Shown here: positions 1 through 8,330 of the stretch, piece by piece
How positions within the stretch are numbered: the stretch's first letter is position 1
Layout of the letters: each line of letters opens with the position of its first letter
DNA from: a virus
DNA: 64,000 nucleotides
IMG/VR virus record: IMGVR_UViG_3300032770_000007
Span: 61,828-125,827 of that record
Direction: 5' to 3' (one strand)
Made by a program: the position numbers and the translations under genes
The notes under the pieces: generated by a model
Databases searched by the model: none
Told to the model about the DNA's origin: nothing
Seen by the model: only the letters and a program-made list of their open reading frames with translations

Positions 1-500
1 TTCAACGCTAAACTATGTTTTTGTTTAGATTCTTCACTAAGTGTCCAAGTTTTTCCAAGACAAGAATGATGACCTTTGCCGAACTGATTTCCCATCATTT
101 GAATTCTACGTTTTTCACGTATATCTAATCGTTGATTCATTTTAGCAGTTTGGGGTTTAGGTAATCCTTTATGACCCATACCAATTTTACGTTTATGTTC
201 TTCACTTTTAGGACCAGAAGTACCTTCTCCGCCATTAGTATGATTCAACAAAGGCCCTTGATCTAAATCTCTTCGCCCAAATATTGCTATTAGATCCTGT
301 TCAAACCAAAAAGCATCTGATTCAGAATCTACATAAGCGATTTCTATTAAATGATGTAATCCCATTTCATTTAGTATTCTAATACGACCTTGAACAAATT
401 TATTATGCGAACCAAGATCATATATCCGTTTACCTTGACCTTTACCAACATAAAAAGGAAGACGTGTTCTTGGATCAATGTATAGATACGTATAGAACAT
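1..500 (-). CDS. GIY-YIG-like homing endonuclease, 3' end outside window
   Basis: The reading frame opens with ATG at 500 and runs off the left edge, so at least 166 residues are visible and the C-terminus is missing. The N-terminus (MFYTYLYIDPRTRLPFYVGK) fits the first strands of the GIY-YIG nuclease fold, with the variant second motif YVGKG followed by a conserved Arg, and a Glu in the FEQDLI segment that could be the metal-binding residue. Downstream are short Ser/Thr/Lys/Gly-rich segments such as KPKSEEHKRKI and LGKTWTLSEESKQKHS that look like NUMOD3 DNA-binding modules. The combination is typical of free-standing homing endonucleases of T4-like phages. Family assignment is by eye; specificity is unknown. 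Confidence 0.75.
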   Translation of the reverse strand, partial: MFYTYLYIDPRTRLPFYVGKGQGKRIYDLGSHNKFVQGRIRILNEMGLHHLIEIAYVDSESDAFWFEQDLIAIFGRRDLDQGPLLNHTNGGEGTSGPKSEEHKRKIGMGHKGLPKPQTAKMNQRLDIREKRRIQMMGNQFGKGHHSCLGKTWTLSEESKQKHSLAL

Positions 501-524
501 TATATACTGAATATGTGAAAGAGT

Positions 525-902
525 TTAGGCTTTGAGTTTGCTTTCTGCTTCGAGAGCTCTTTGACGCCAGTAATCTCTTCTTCTATAGGCCATTGCTATC
601 ATTTGCTCAACACAGCTGGTGCCATCACCAGGCCAAGCAGGCACACTACCTTGATGTAATAAAGCATCTAGAATAGCAATCATGCAATCAGCACTATTAT
701 ATTCTATATCATAATCAGCTACCCAACAATCACCATTCCATCCTCTCCAAAGTGCCTGATACATTCCATGCTTATAATCATATTTTTCTTTAAACAACGC
801 ATCAAAGTTCTTACTAATTTTTCCCTCAGCCACAGCCTTATCATAGGCTGCTTCAATCTCAGGATTATATGTCTTTTTATAGTTTTCTAGAGTATCACTC
901 AT
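525..902 (-). CDS. Hypothetical protein, 125 aa
   Basis: I do not recognise this protein. The start at 902 (MSDTLENYKK) is chosen because its ATG overlaps the stop of the o-spanin gene as ATGA; an upstream Met at 944 would run deep into that gene. The protein is soluble-looking, rich in Tyr, Trp and acidic residues (HGMYQALWRGWNGDCW), with a charged helical C-terminus (YRRRDYWRQRALEAESKLKA). It is the last gene of the lysis operon and is probably co-translated with the spanins, but nothing shows a lysis role. Confidence 0.6.
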   Translation of the reverse strand: MSDTLENYKKTYNPEIEAAYDKAVAEGKISKNFDALFKEKYDYKHGMYQALWRGWNGDCWVADYDIEYNSADCMIAILDALLHQGSVPAWPGDGTSCVEQMIAMAYRRRDYWRQRALEAESKLKA

Positions 903-1174
903 TTGCCACCCTTGGTAATATTTTTGGCAGTGTTTATTATCCATTGCTGGAGATTGGTAAGTTCTGTAGCATTTTCCTTGGCTATTTCATTGTTCTTTGT
1001 AGCTATAGATAATGCTGTCTTAGCATCAGTTCCAGCATCCCCAGGTATGGTTAATAGAGGCTTAGCAGGAACCATTATTTCTGCTGGAGGAGTGGGCATG
1101 TATGGAGTTTGTACTTCTACTCTGGTAGTGGTACAGCCAACCAATAATAGAGACAATAATATAAGTAATCTCAT
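899..1174 (-). CDS. o-spanin (Rz1-like outer-membrane lipoprotein)
   Basis: The 91-residue product begins MRLLILLSLLLVGC, a lipoprotein signal peptide with lipobox LVGC at residues 11-14, followed by a Pro-rich stretch (TPYMPTPPAEIMVPAKP). This is the architecture of Rz1-type spanins, which are lipidated, sorted to the outer membrane and pair with an inner-membrane partner to fuse the two membranes in the last step of lysis. Its start overlaps the stop of the upstream i-spanin gene by four bases, the usual Rz/Rz1 tandem arrangement. No sequence identity with T4 PseT.3 is claimed; the call rests on lipobox, size and context. Confidence 0.75.
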   Translation of the reverse strand: MRLLILLSLLLVGCTTTRVEVQTPYMPTPPAEIMVPAKPLLTIPGDAGTDAKTALSIATKNNEIAKENATELTNLQQWIINTAKNITKGGK

Positions 1175-1563
1175 TTGGTTGCTCCTGTTACTGATTGATT
1201 ATACAAGTCTACCCATTCTTGACTTAGAGCACAAGAAGTAGTTCCATTTTGATTTGTAAGTATAGTCAATGAATTTGCTGCTATCTCAGCCAACTTCTTT
1301 TGAATAGCAGCATTTGAATCTTGTAAGGTTTTGATTTGACCTTGTAACTGATTCACTGAAGTCGCATCAACGACAGTCTGCGTTTTTTGAATATCAATAG
1401 TCTTGTTCTGATCTTTGATTATTTGAGCAGCCTGTTTAGCTTCTTCATGCTGTTCACCTTTTATCCAACCACCACAAAATGCTCCTCCTACGATCAGGAT
1501 TATTAGTCCTACTCGTATCAAAAGAGCATAAGGTTCTGGTATTAAACTTTCAATGAGATTCAT
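1171..1563 (-). CDS. i-spanin (Rz-like inner-membrane subunit)
   Basis: The 130-residue protein has one N-terminal membrane segment (about residues 14-32, ALLIRVGLIILIVGGAFCGG) followed by a long periplasmic coiled-coil region (roughly 37-95) rich in Gln, Lys and Glu, and two Cys at most. This matches class II Rz spanins: signal-anchor plus coiled coil that spans the periplasm and contacts the outer-membrane lipoprotein. It lies between the holin-like gene and the o-spanin gene and overlaps the latter by 4 bp. Confidence 0.75.
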   Translation of the reverse strand: MNLIESLIPEPYALLIRVGLIILIVGGAFCGGWIKGEQHEEAKQAAQIIKDQNKTIDIQKTQTVVDATSVNQLQGQIKTLQDSNAAIQKKLAEIAANSLTILTNQNGTTSCALSQEWVDLYNQSVTGATK

Positions 1564-1578
1564 AATAAAAACTCCATA

Positions 1579-1866
1579 TTAGCCATTCTGGCTTGATGTA
1601 TTTTGTCCTGGCTCTGTATCCTGCTTAAGTTTGATAGTTACTCCAGCTGCACCCATGATCGTACCAAAACCAATAGACCAATTTATATAGTCAAATGGTA
1701 GACCCTTATGAAGGACATTCCAGGCTGTCATTGCTAGGTAAAATATTGAACCAAAGAACCAAGATACTCTGGCTAGATCATATGTCTGTCCATCAATACC
1801 AGTCAAACAATGCTTGATTAAAGTATCAAGCAACTTAGGAAGTTTAGGAAATTTTATTCTTCTCAT
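1579..1866 (-). CDS. Putative holin, two membrane segments
   Basis: This 95-residue protein has a basic N-terminus (MRRIKFPKLPKLL), two likely transmembrane helices (about 36-50 FFGSIFYLAMTAWNV and 62-78 WSIGFGTIMGAAGVTIK) and a charged, polar C-terminus. Its start overlaps the endolysin stop (ATGA at 1866-1863) and it is followed by the spanin genes, so its place in the cassette is that of a holin. Holins are too diverse for sequence alone to prove this; any small membrane protein could look the same. Confidence 0.6.
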   Translation of the reverse strand: MRRIKFPKLPKLLDTLIKHCLTGIDGQTYDLARVSWFFGSIFYLAMTAWNVLHKGLPFDYINWSIGFGTIMGAAGVTIKLKQDTEPGQNTSSQNG

Positions 1867-2351
1867 ATAGCCTGCCCATCAGTTACCCAATATTTGTAGT
1901 TGTGAAAAAACTGTCCCTGTGTTGCTGCTCCAAGAGGAGTGTTATAATATTCCTTGTAATAGTTCCAAAGACCATTCAAATCAGTGGCAGAAGGTAATGT
2001 ACCAGGTTTTCTGGCATAATGTACTCTGGCCATTGCGATGGCATATGGATCATTATTTATGAGAACTTCTGCGGTATTGTTTCCGCCTGCCAAATCTTTG
2101 ATTTGTCCTGATAGATCATCATGATATTTGAGATAATTTGTCCAGATATCATCATGGTCCTCTTTTTCCATTTGAAATATGCCTCTAGCAGGACCATTGC
2201 TCTGAACTCTAAATGTTCCAAAGGCACTTTCCTGCGCACAGGTAGCCAATAGAAGTTCTTCAGCATTTGAGCTGTAAAGATTTAGTGGTTTGAGAGTTGA
2301 TTCAATCAGATATCTTAAATTTGATGGAGTATATGGCAAATAGGTAGTCAC
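1863..2351 (-). CDS. Endolysin, lysozyme/lytic-transglycosylase-like
   Basis: The 162-residue protein contains LLATCAQESAFGTFRVQ (residues 34-50), a classic beginning of the lysozyme-like SLT fold with Glu41 as the predicted catalytic acid, then GPARGIFQME, the substrate-binding segment of goose-type/SLT lysozymes. The C-terminal half (NGLWNYYKEYYNTPLGAAT) recalls phage muramidases. It would cleave peptidoglycan glycan strands after holin triggering. No signal peptide or membrane segment is seen. The start is GTG at 2351 with GAGGTG just upstream. It leads the lysis cassette. Confidence 0.75.
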   Translation of the reverse strand: MTTYLPYTPSNLRYLIESTLKPLNLYSSNAEELLLATCAQESAFGTFRVQSNGPARGIFQMEKEDHDDIWTNYLKYHDDLSGQIKDLAGGNNTAEVLINNDPYAIAMARVHYARKPGTLPSATDLNGLWNYYKEYYNTPLGAATQGQFFHNYKYWVTDGQAI

Positions 2352-2359
2352 TTCTCACC

Positions 2360-2563
2360 TCATAAATTATCACTTACCAATCCATTAACATTATATGGTG
2401 GCTTTGCTCTTTTCAAAAACTTTTTGGTTCTGTCTTTGAAGTTTTTCTTCATTTTCATCACTGGATCAAAACCAGCTACTGGACCAGCAGCAGGAGCAGC
2501 ATTGGTGAAGCCACCAGTACCAGCTGCCATTACAGCACCGCCATCTTCTTTGATTATCTTCAT
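2360..2563 (-). CDS. Small virion-type protein copying the capsid N-arm
   Basis: A 67-residue protein with two parts. Residues 14-36 (AGTGGFTNAAPAAGPVAGFD) are nearly the same as residues 71-90 of the major capsid protein encoded at 49581-50993. This is preceded by I-K-E at residues 4-6, which fits the T4 prohead-protease consensus (I/L-x-E, cleavage after Glu). The C-terminal half is strongly basic (MKMKKNFKDRTKKFLKRAK). I infer a capsid-associated protein processed by gp21 that docks where the capsid N-arm normally sits. It overlaps the next gene by 4 bp. Function is unproven. Confidence 0.65.
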   Translation of the reverse strand: MKIIKEDGGAVMAAGTGGFTNAAPAAGPVAGFDPVMKMKKNFKDRTKKFLKRAKPPYNVNGLVSDNL

Positions 2564-2946
2564 TTAAGTTCTTTCAAAACCTCTATGGCTTTTGGATCCA
2601 GATTATATTCATCCACTACTATATCTTGTCCATTCACTCCATAAACAACTGGAGGAGCAAAACCCAAATAATCTACAAATGGCAACAGTACCTCTAAATC
2701 TTTATGCTCTAACTTGAAGAATAATAATCTTGTCCCTTCTGGTCCAAATACATTATAGAATATTACCAAATGGTTCAAGATTAATCGTTCTTTCAAAATT
2801 CCTGTTGTATAATATTTCGTCAATAACCTCTTGATATATTGTATACGATTTATATCTTCTTCAAATTCATTCCAAACCGCATTTGGTTTGTCATATGCTT
2901 TTGCTGCTATCAATAAAAAGTTGTTCGCGGTAACATTATCTATCAC
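2560..2946 (-). CDS. Conserved T4-like phage protein (DUF7207-like)
   Basis: The 128-residue sequence (MIDNVTANNFLLIAAKAYDK, then INRIQYIKRLLTKYYTTG and LKERLILNHLVIFYNVFGPE) resembles a family widely conserved in T4-like phages of aquatic bacteria, which I recall as DUF7207. Its role is unknown; it is usually found near late or DNA-metabolism genes. It is alpha-helical and soluble in appearance. It precedes the capsid-arm-like gene with an ATGA overlap, so the two are probably translationally coupled. Confidence 0.65.
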   Translation of the reverse strand: MIDNVTANNFLLIAAKAYDKPNAVWNEFEEDINRIQYIKRLLTKYYTTGILKERLILNHLVIFYNVFGPEGTRLLFFKLEHKDLEVLLPFVDYLGFAPPVVYGVNGQDIVVDEYNLDPKAIEVLKELK

Positions 2947-2950
2947 AATC

Positions 2951-3325
2951 TCACTCTATTTCTGCTTTGCGTGTCCTCAGGTGATGTTGCCCTTGCCAAA
3001 TCTGTTCTTCATCCCCACCCAGACTATCTAATATATCTAACTCTTCAGGTGTAGTCAGTGTTGCATATACATTATATTTAGCAGACACTTCTTCGTCCAA
3101 ATCAGTATCAAAAATGACATGTAGATAATAGGGAGGTTCTTCTATCCCATCAAATAAAATCTTGAAACATAATTCATCATCAAAGTTATCTATTACAGGA
3201 GCAGTTACTCCATGAGTTTCTAACTTGAGAGCAACAGCATGCCAGGCATCTGGAATGCTATCAAATGTTTGATCTGATAAAGTATCCAGATCATTGTTTA
3301 GATTATCTACATCAGCTTCTAACAT
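2951..3325 (-). CDS. Hypothetical acidic protein, 124 aa
   Basis: Unrecognised. The protein is strongly acidic (many Asp/Glu, for example MLEADVDNLNNDLDTLSD and DTDLDEEVSAKYN), with no membrane segment and a basic last ten residues. It lies 2 bp downstream of the nucleotidase gene and 4 bp upstream of the DUF7207-like gene, so it belongs to the same transcription unit. Confidence 0.6.
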   Translation of the reverse strand: MLEADVDNLNNDLDTLSDQTFDSIPDAWHAVALKLETHGVTAPVIDNFDDELCFKILFDGIEEPPYYLHVIFDTDLDEEVSAKYNVYATLTTPEELDILDSLGGDEEQIWQGQHHLRTRKAEIE

Positions 3326-3327
3326 AT

Positions 3328-3855
3328 CTAAAATCCATGTAGTTTGAGTTTTGAAATGGAATCTGCGGCCGAAGTATGGAGGATTCCTATACCTCTATTC
3401 TTCATCCATTCCTGAATATTTTGATTTGTATCATCAATAAGAATATTACTTATCACGTTTCTGTTCTCTATTTTGGTAGCATAGTTCTGTTTATGTTCTC
3501 TAAAGACAGCATGAAAATGATCTTTAGGTATACCAAGATACTTTTCACACCAAATCCATTTACCTTCACGAGCATATCTTTGAGAACTTTCTGATGGTGG
3601 TTCACCATTGATCCCTCTAGGAACTGCTGTCAAAATATGTGGCTCATAAGGAACAACATAGTTCCATAGAGTATGAAAGTCTCTAGTTGGTGGTAGATTT
3701 TCCCAAAAGTTAGGACATTCAAATACTCTATGATTTCTGGCTAACTTTTCTTGCCTCGAAACAGGAGCATTCCAATCTATTCCGGTTAGTAGTTTTACTC
3801 CTCTTACAAAATCAACCAGGACCCCATCCATATCAACATATAGCGTAGCACGCAT
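3328..3855 (-). CDS. HAD-family 5'(3')-deoxyribonucleotidase-like phosphatase
   Basis: The N-terminus YVDMDGVLVDF (residues 6-16) is HAD motif I (DxDGVLxDF), with Asp8 the predicted nucleophile and Asp10 the acid/base. The C-terminal LIDDTNQNIQEW (about 138-149) fits motif IV (DD). The spacing and the DMDGVLVDF signature are those of 5'-nucleotidase C type (NT5C), which dephosphorylates deoxynucleoside monophosphates. The first residues overlap the stop of the upstream 535-aa gene by one base. Likely role: dNMP pool adjustment; some phage relatives act on other phosphate esters. Confidence 0.75.
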   Translation of the reverse strand: MRATLYVDMDGVLVDFVRGVKLLTGIDWNAPVSRQEKLARNHRVFECPNFWENLPPTRDFHTLWNYVVPYEPHILTAVPRGINGEPPSESSQRYAREGKWIWCEKYLGIPKDHFHAVFREHKQNYATKIENRNVISNILIDDTNQNIQEWMKNRGIGILHTSAADSISKLKLHGF

Positions 3856-5462
3856 TATCTACCTCTATTTCCTAATGCTGATATTGCTTTGCTCTTGTTT
3901 AGTTTCAAAGTTGGTTTAGTATCAATAGGATTTGCTTTTGAACCAGTAGCAGTATAGCCACGGAACTGACCCAAGAACTTCTTGCGCTTACCTTCATCAA
4001 TAATCATATCTTCTTTGAGTGTCTTAGCGCGATCCTTTCTAACTATATGAAACTCTCCAGCATCATCCCTAATATGTAGTTCAGTTTTGAAAGGAACCAA
4101 TTGGCTGAAGGTATGTTCACGATGAACACTATGAACAGTCCCTGTTTTGTAACTATTTGTCTCAGGATGAAAATATTTCACTTTTTTACCAACCCAAGGA
4201 TGATTATTGATTTGACCTGCTTTGGTTATTCTACCTTCATCAATGATCATATCTTCATTCAATTCAAAATGAGAAATAGTTGACAGTTTTTCAGGAGTTG
4301 GATGACCAACTAAAGCATGATGATATAACTTGACATTTTTTACATTGTGTGCTTTTTCAACGTGAGTAATACGTTGAGCCATTGTCCATCCTGGAGAATG
4401 AGTAAAAGTATTATCATATGTCTTTTGAAGTTCCATACGAGTTGGTCCTGTATGTGCTTCTGTTATTCCATGCTGTTTACGCAATCTCATAATACCACCA
4501 TGAGCCACATTGCCTGGTGCTACATACTTATGAGCATCCTTGATGTGCTGAGCATGATAATGAGTACCGCCACCAGGTGTAGAATATTGTCTTTCAGAAG
4601 CATTTAGTTTATCAACAATACCCTTTGCTTCTGTTGGTGTATAGAGTTTTGGTTCATCACTTTTTGGCCAGGCATTCTGACGACCACGACCAGCATTACC
4701 TATCACTACATGAGTTGCTTCTTCTTCATTCATTATTGATTCAGCAATCCAACCACCTACATGCCAATGAGTCTTACCTTTATGAGCATGTAATGGTCCC
4801 CATTTCTTAGTATGATCTAAATGATAATCATGAATTTTATTTAGATCGGTATGTGGCGTCTGATGATGTTCAACTTTAGCACGGGATAGCTGAGTATCTT
4901 CATCATATGCACCACCTTCACCATGCTTAAAGCCGCTTCTATGAACATTATTGATATGATCTTGAACATGCTTTACGGTTGGAAATTTGTCAATAGGAAA
5001 GTTAGCATTATAATTATGTGCACCTTCTGTTAAAGATTCTTCTTTCAACTTTTTGTTAGCCAAAGCCACTCCCTTGGCTCTTTTGTCTGCCATCTTCTTA
5101 TGCTTTTCTGCACTAATGTTATCAATACCATATTGATTGGCATAATCTACAGCATGCTTGATTCCAGAGACCTGTGCTTTCCAACGATAGTTGTCAAGAG
5201 TTTTCTTTGAGATTTCTGTTATAGTTTCTTCATCCATGTCAGTATATCTTTTTCTTTCTTCATCATGATGTGCGGTCACTTCTGATTTGGCAACAGGATA
5301 GTTACTCAAACCATTGTTGATCAAAACGTGGGAACCAAAGTCTTGTTTCACGACTCCAAAACCACCCACATGCTTCACGCACGTGCCCACCCAATCAGAA
5401 GGATGGCCATCTTTCCAACCTTCTGTTAGTGTTTCTAATCTGATCTGTAGGAATGATTTCAT
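3855..5462 (-). CDS. Predicted processed virion/internal protein, 535 aa
   Basis: His-rich, basic protein without a recognised enzyme domain. It begins MKSFLQIRLETLTEG, similar to the T4 capsid-targeting sequence, and contains at least seven more I/L-x-E sites followed by small or acidic residues: LTE-G, ITE-I, LTE-G, IAE-S, ITE-A, LNE-D, IDE-G (twice), LKE-D. The T4 prohead protease gp21 cleaves after Glu in this context, so the protein may be cut into several peptides in the prohead. Residues near 82-145 (ITEISKKTLDNY ... GVALANKKLKE) repeat a module seen in the protein at 55214-55963. Two near-identical blocks EDMIIDEG occur near the C-terminus. Function unknown. Confidence 0.65.
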   Translation of the reverse strand: MKSFLQIRLETLTEGWKDGHPSDWVGTCVKHVGGFGVVKQDFGSHVLINNGLSNYPVAKSEVTAHHDEERKRYTDMDEETITEISKKTLDNYRWKAQVSGIKHAVDYANQYGIDNISAEKHKKMADKRAKGVALANKKLKEESLTEGAHNYNANFPIDKFPTVKHVQDHINNVHRSGFKHGEGGAYDEDTQLSRAKVEHHQTPHTDLNKIHDYHLDHTKKWGPLHAHKGKTHWHVGGWIAESIMNEEEATHVVIGNAGRGRQNAWPKSDEPKLYTPTEAKGIVDKLNASERQYSTPGGGTHYHAQHIKDAHKYVAPGNVAHGGIMRLRKQHGITEAHTGPTRMELQKTYDNTFTHSPGWTMAQRITHVEKAHNVKNVKLYHHALVGHPTPEKLSTISHFELNEDMIIDEGRITKAGQINNHPWVGKKVKYFHPETNSYKTGTVHSVHREHTFSQLVPFKTELHIRDDAGEFHIVRKDRAKTLKEDMIIDEGKRKKFLGQFRGYTATGSKANPIDTKPTLKLNKSKAISALGNRGR

Positions 5463-5920
5463 TACTTTGATCCTTGATCCTTTGCTTTGGTCCTCAATGC
5501 TGAATATTTCTGAGCAACACGACTCTGGGCTGGACCTATGTGAATAGGTTCTTTGTTCTTTTTATTATCAAGGAGATGAGTTCCCTTGAAATCTTCTCTA
5601 ACAGGATTCACTGGCTCAGCCGCTGCTGCTACCTGAGCAGTTCTCACTGTTCTGATTAGTTGATCATGAAGTTTGTGTTGAAATTCAGCAGCCTTCAAGT
5701 GAGCCTCAGCAGCACCCTTATAATCTCCTAGCATACCCAAACGAGTTGCCTCATTTGCATATTGTCTTGCTAGTTCACCACAATTTTCACCATCATAGGC
5801 ACCAGAACCAGAAATACTGATCTCCTCTGCCATGGCTGGATCAATCTTTGACTTTCTTGCCTCAGCATAAGCTTCTTTGAAACTCTGACTTACTTTATTA
5901 TCTTCTGAAAAAATACTCAT
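5462..5920 (-). CDS. Hypothetical virion-cluster protein, 152 aa
   Basis: Unrecognised. The middle (GELARQYANEATRLGMLGDY, followed by KGAAEAHLKAAEFQHKLHDQ) is a helical, TPR-like pair of helices: 'A-x-x-Y-x-x-A' with a repeat-like AAEAHLKAAEF. The ends are polar and the C-terminus is basic. It overlaps the 535-aa gene start by one base and follows the nucleotidyltransferase-kinase gene by 2 bp, so it probably belongs to the same set of late virion-associated genes. Confidence 0.6.
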   Translation of the reverse strand: MSIFSEDNKVSQSFKEAYAEARKSKIDPAMAEEISISGSGAYDGENCGELARQYANEATRLGMLGDYKGAAEAHLKAAEFQHKLHDQLIRTVRTAQVAAAAEPVNPVREDFKGTHLLDNKKNKEPIHIGPAQSRVAQKYSALRTKAKDQGSK

Positions 5921-5922
5921 GT

Positions 5923-8301
5923 TTACTTAGTCTCCCAGAACTTGATGTCTGTGGGCTTCAAACCCTCTTGTAATGTAATAGCACCTTTGCGTTCAAACTT
6001 CAAACAGGTTACATTGTCTCCATCTTTCACATAGACGTTATACTGCTTATTTGAACGAAATGGTTTATTAGTCTTTATGACTCTACCTTCATATATAGTC
6101 TCTTCACCTTCTACTCCCCAATCTTCATAGACTTCAGGAGTTGTATATGAAAGATCAGGTGATTTCAAAGAATAATCTTGACGAAAATCTTTGAATGATT
6201 TCTCTTCACTATTCATGCTCATGGTTGTAGAAATGCCCTGGTTACTACCATCAGCCTTTACAGAACTAGTTCTAAATGTCTTTACAGCTTTCTTTGGTTT
6301 ACCTGGTTTGACTGCTTCATCCATCCACCAAACCTTTGGTTTGATATGATGCCAAATATTTTTGTGTTTTTCATGGTGAGAATGAACAGCAGCAATCGCT
6401 TCTTCATATTCTGCCTGTCTTCCATGACCTTCAGCTTTACTTACTTCATGTGCAAGACGATTATGTTCCTTCTGGACATCGGCAATATGTGTTTTGAATT
6501 CCTTATGCTTTGTGCGCTTTGCTAGTTTTTCAAGTCTATCTTGTTCTCTTGATTTTTGTTTATTGGCCTTATTTTCAGCAGCCCATTGAGCAAATACTCC
6601 ATGACCTTCACCAATCGTGCCAACACCAGCCATGTCATCCCCTTGACGAGCATCAGTATGAGTTGCTGGAGCCTTGGCTGCTTTTCTAGGCTTATATTTT
6701 ACATTGGCCGTGCCTGGAGTTGCGGCCAATGGATTTGTTCCATTGGCACCTTGAGCAGCAAAAGCACCACCAACACTATCTGATGGACGGATTGTGCCAA
6801 GAGTTGAAGGAGCCTTCACAGGAGTTACACCTGATGGCTTATTTTGGTTACTAGTTTTCCAAAGAGTAGCCTCTGATGTAGAAGTTATTCCAGCACCAAT
6901 ATCAGCATGAAAAGTTGAGTTGCCAGGAATGGCTGTCCCTGGCAACTTTGTTACCTTGGTTTTACGAAACTTCTTGAAACCTGTTTCTTCTTTCAAACGA
7001 CTTGCACCAGTGCTAGAAGGATCATGGGGACCAGTAGCTATGACCTTTGGAGCATAGGGAACCTGGATAGTTGAAGCATTAGTTCTTAGTCTACCAGTCT
7101 TAGTATCTCTTACAAATCTGCTTGATTTATTATTTTTCTGATTAGGATTTTTAGGAGTTGGTTGTGAAGTGGTATTCGTTGATACTGATGTTCCTGGAGT
7201 TTCATTCAAAAACTCTGCTACTGTTTCATTGATAGATTTTTGACCAGTATAGAAACCAGTGATCAAATCATTTAGTTCATCAAACCATAGTTGTGTTTGT
7301 TCTGTTCTCAAAGGACTGCTATTATCAAAGATAGTAAACAGATTGAATTCATCATTCAGAACTTTAGCATTATATAAAGAACGAGTATATTTCTCTAATC
7401 TAACTTCTTCAGTGATAGTCTTGGCACCTAGTTTGATTCTTTGCTCATTTCTTGCCTGACTAACTTCATCAGTTGTGTAAACATATACACCAGCAGTTCT
7501 ATAGCCTACTGTCTCAAGCACTTTCTTGGTTAAAGTTATCTTCTTGAAATCATCAGCATTACCATTGACAATCAATGGCTCACCTTGATTGACTTCTGCA
7601 ACATTCTTTTGTTCATTGATAGCCTTGTAGAGTTTTTCTAGATTTATCTCAACCAGACTTTCATCATTGAGAACAGTTTCCCTTAGGAGAGCATCCTTGC
7701 CTGATCCTGGACCACCAATAAGGAACAAAGCAGTATACTGTTCAGCCTTTAGACCTTTTCTTGTTGCCATGTATAACTCTTTCGCATGTTGCTTGCTTGG
7801 AACTCCTTTACGGAAACTTTCAAAATCACCTTTTTGAGCATGCTCTCGCATCTTTGAAGCACTCATACCTTCAACACCTTCTGAATCAGGATCTCTATGA
7901 CCAGCTGAAACAACATGAATATTATCAAAGGTATATTCATGTCCATTATATTTATGAAGTAGGTTATGAAAGGACTTGACTCTGTCTTCACCCACAACCA
8001 TTGTAACTCTTTTATGTCCCATCTTTTGTAAATGCTTCATTGCATCCAATGGTGTCTTGATCTCAGCACCAGGATGAACATTTGTCCCTGGCAACATTGA
8101 TTGAATGAAATGAACTTTGTCTCTGTGGGTTAGAGGATTTTTCTTGTTGTCATGGGTACCAGAAACAAATACATAATGATTTGCCCCATGATGTCTAGCT
8201 AACTGTTTGACGTGGTTTATTAGTTTGGCATGTCCTGATGTTGGTGGGTTCATCCTACCGAACGTAAACACCGCCGCTTCTTTGACTTCTGGTTTTTCCA
8301 T
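5923..8301 (-). CDS. Bifunctional nucleotidyltransferase / P-loop kinase with long basic tail
   Basis: Residues 9-185 form an HxGH-class nucleotidyltransferase (cytidylyltransferase-like fold): FTFGRMNPPTSGHAKLI with TSGH at 21-24, and MSASKMR at 146-152 for the ISSTxxR motif. Residues 190 to about 350 form a P-loop kinase with Walker A GGPGSGKD at 196-203. This domain order resembles NadR (NMN adenylyltransferase plus ribosylnicotinamide kinase), and related phage proteins are common in aquatic T4-like phages, but the true substrate is unknown. Residues 370-792 are low-complexity, Pro/Thr/Lys-rich and then His-rich, unlike any enzyme and suggestive of a virion-packaged protein. A CATAAATA late-promoter-like box lies 31 bp upstream. 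Confidence 0.7.
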   Translation of the reverse strand: MEKPEVKEAAVFTFGRMNPPTSGHAKLINHVKQLARHHGANHYVFVSGTHDNKKNPLTHRDKVHFIQSMLPGTNVHPGAEIKTPLDAMKHLQKMGHKRVTMVVGEDRVKSFHNLLHKYNGHEYTFDNIHVVSAGHRDPDSEGVEGMSASKMREHAQKGDFESFRKGVPSKQHAKELYMATRKGLKAEQYTALFLIGGPGSGKDALLRETVLNDESLVEINLEKLYKAINEQKNVAEVNQGEPLIVNGNADDFKKITLTKKVLETVGYRTAGVYVYTTDEVSQARNEQRIKLGAKTITEEVRLEKYTRSLYNAKVLNDEFNLFTIFDNSSPLRTEQTQLWFDELNDLITGFYTGQKSINETVAEFLNETPGTSVSTNTTSQPTPKNPNQKNNKSSRFVRDTKTGRLRTNASTIQVPYAPKVIATGPHDPSSTGASRLKEETGFKKFRKTKVTKLPGTAIPGNSTFHADIGAGITSTSEATLWKTSNQNKPSGVTPVKAPSTLGTIRPSDSVGGAFAAQGANGTNPLAATPGTANVKYKPRKAAKAPATHTDARQGDDMAGVGTIGEGHGVFAQWAAENKANKQKSREQDRLEKLAKRTKHKEFKTHIADVQKEHNRLAHEVSKAEGHGRQAEYEEAIAAVHSHHEKHKNIWHHIKPKVWWMDEAVKPGKPKKAVKTFRTSSVKADGSNQGISTTMSMNSEEKSFKDFRQDYSLKSPDLSYTTPEVYEDWGVEGEETIYEGRVIKTNKPFRSNKQYNVYVKDGDNVTCLKFERKGAITLQEGLKPTDIKFWETK

Positions 8302-8330
8302 CGCAAACTCTGTGTTGCCTGTATAATCAA

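Noticed and set aside
903-1241. Open frame of 112 codons on the plus strand
   Set aside because: It is opposite the o-spanin and i-spanin genes, which show lipobox, membrane and coiled-coil features and proper overlaps; the plus-strand frame has no ribosome-binding site.
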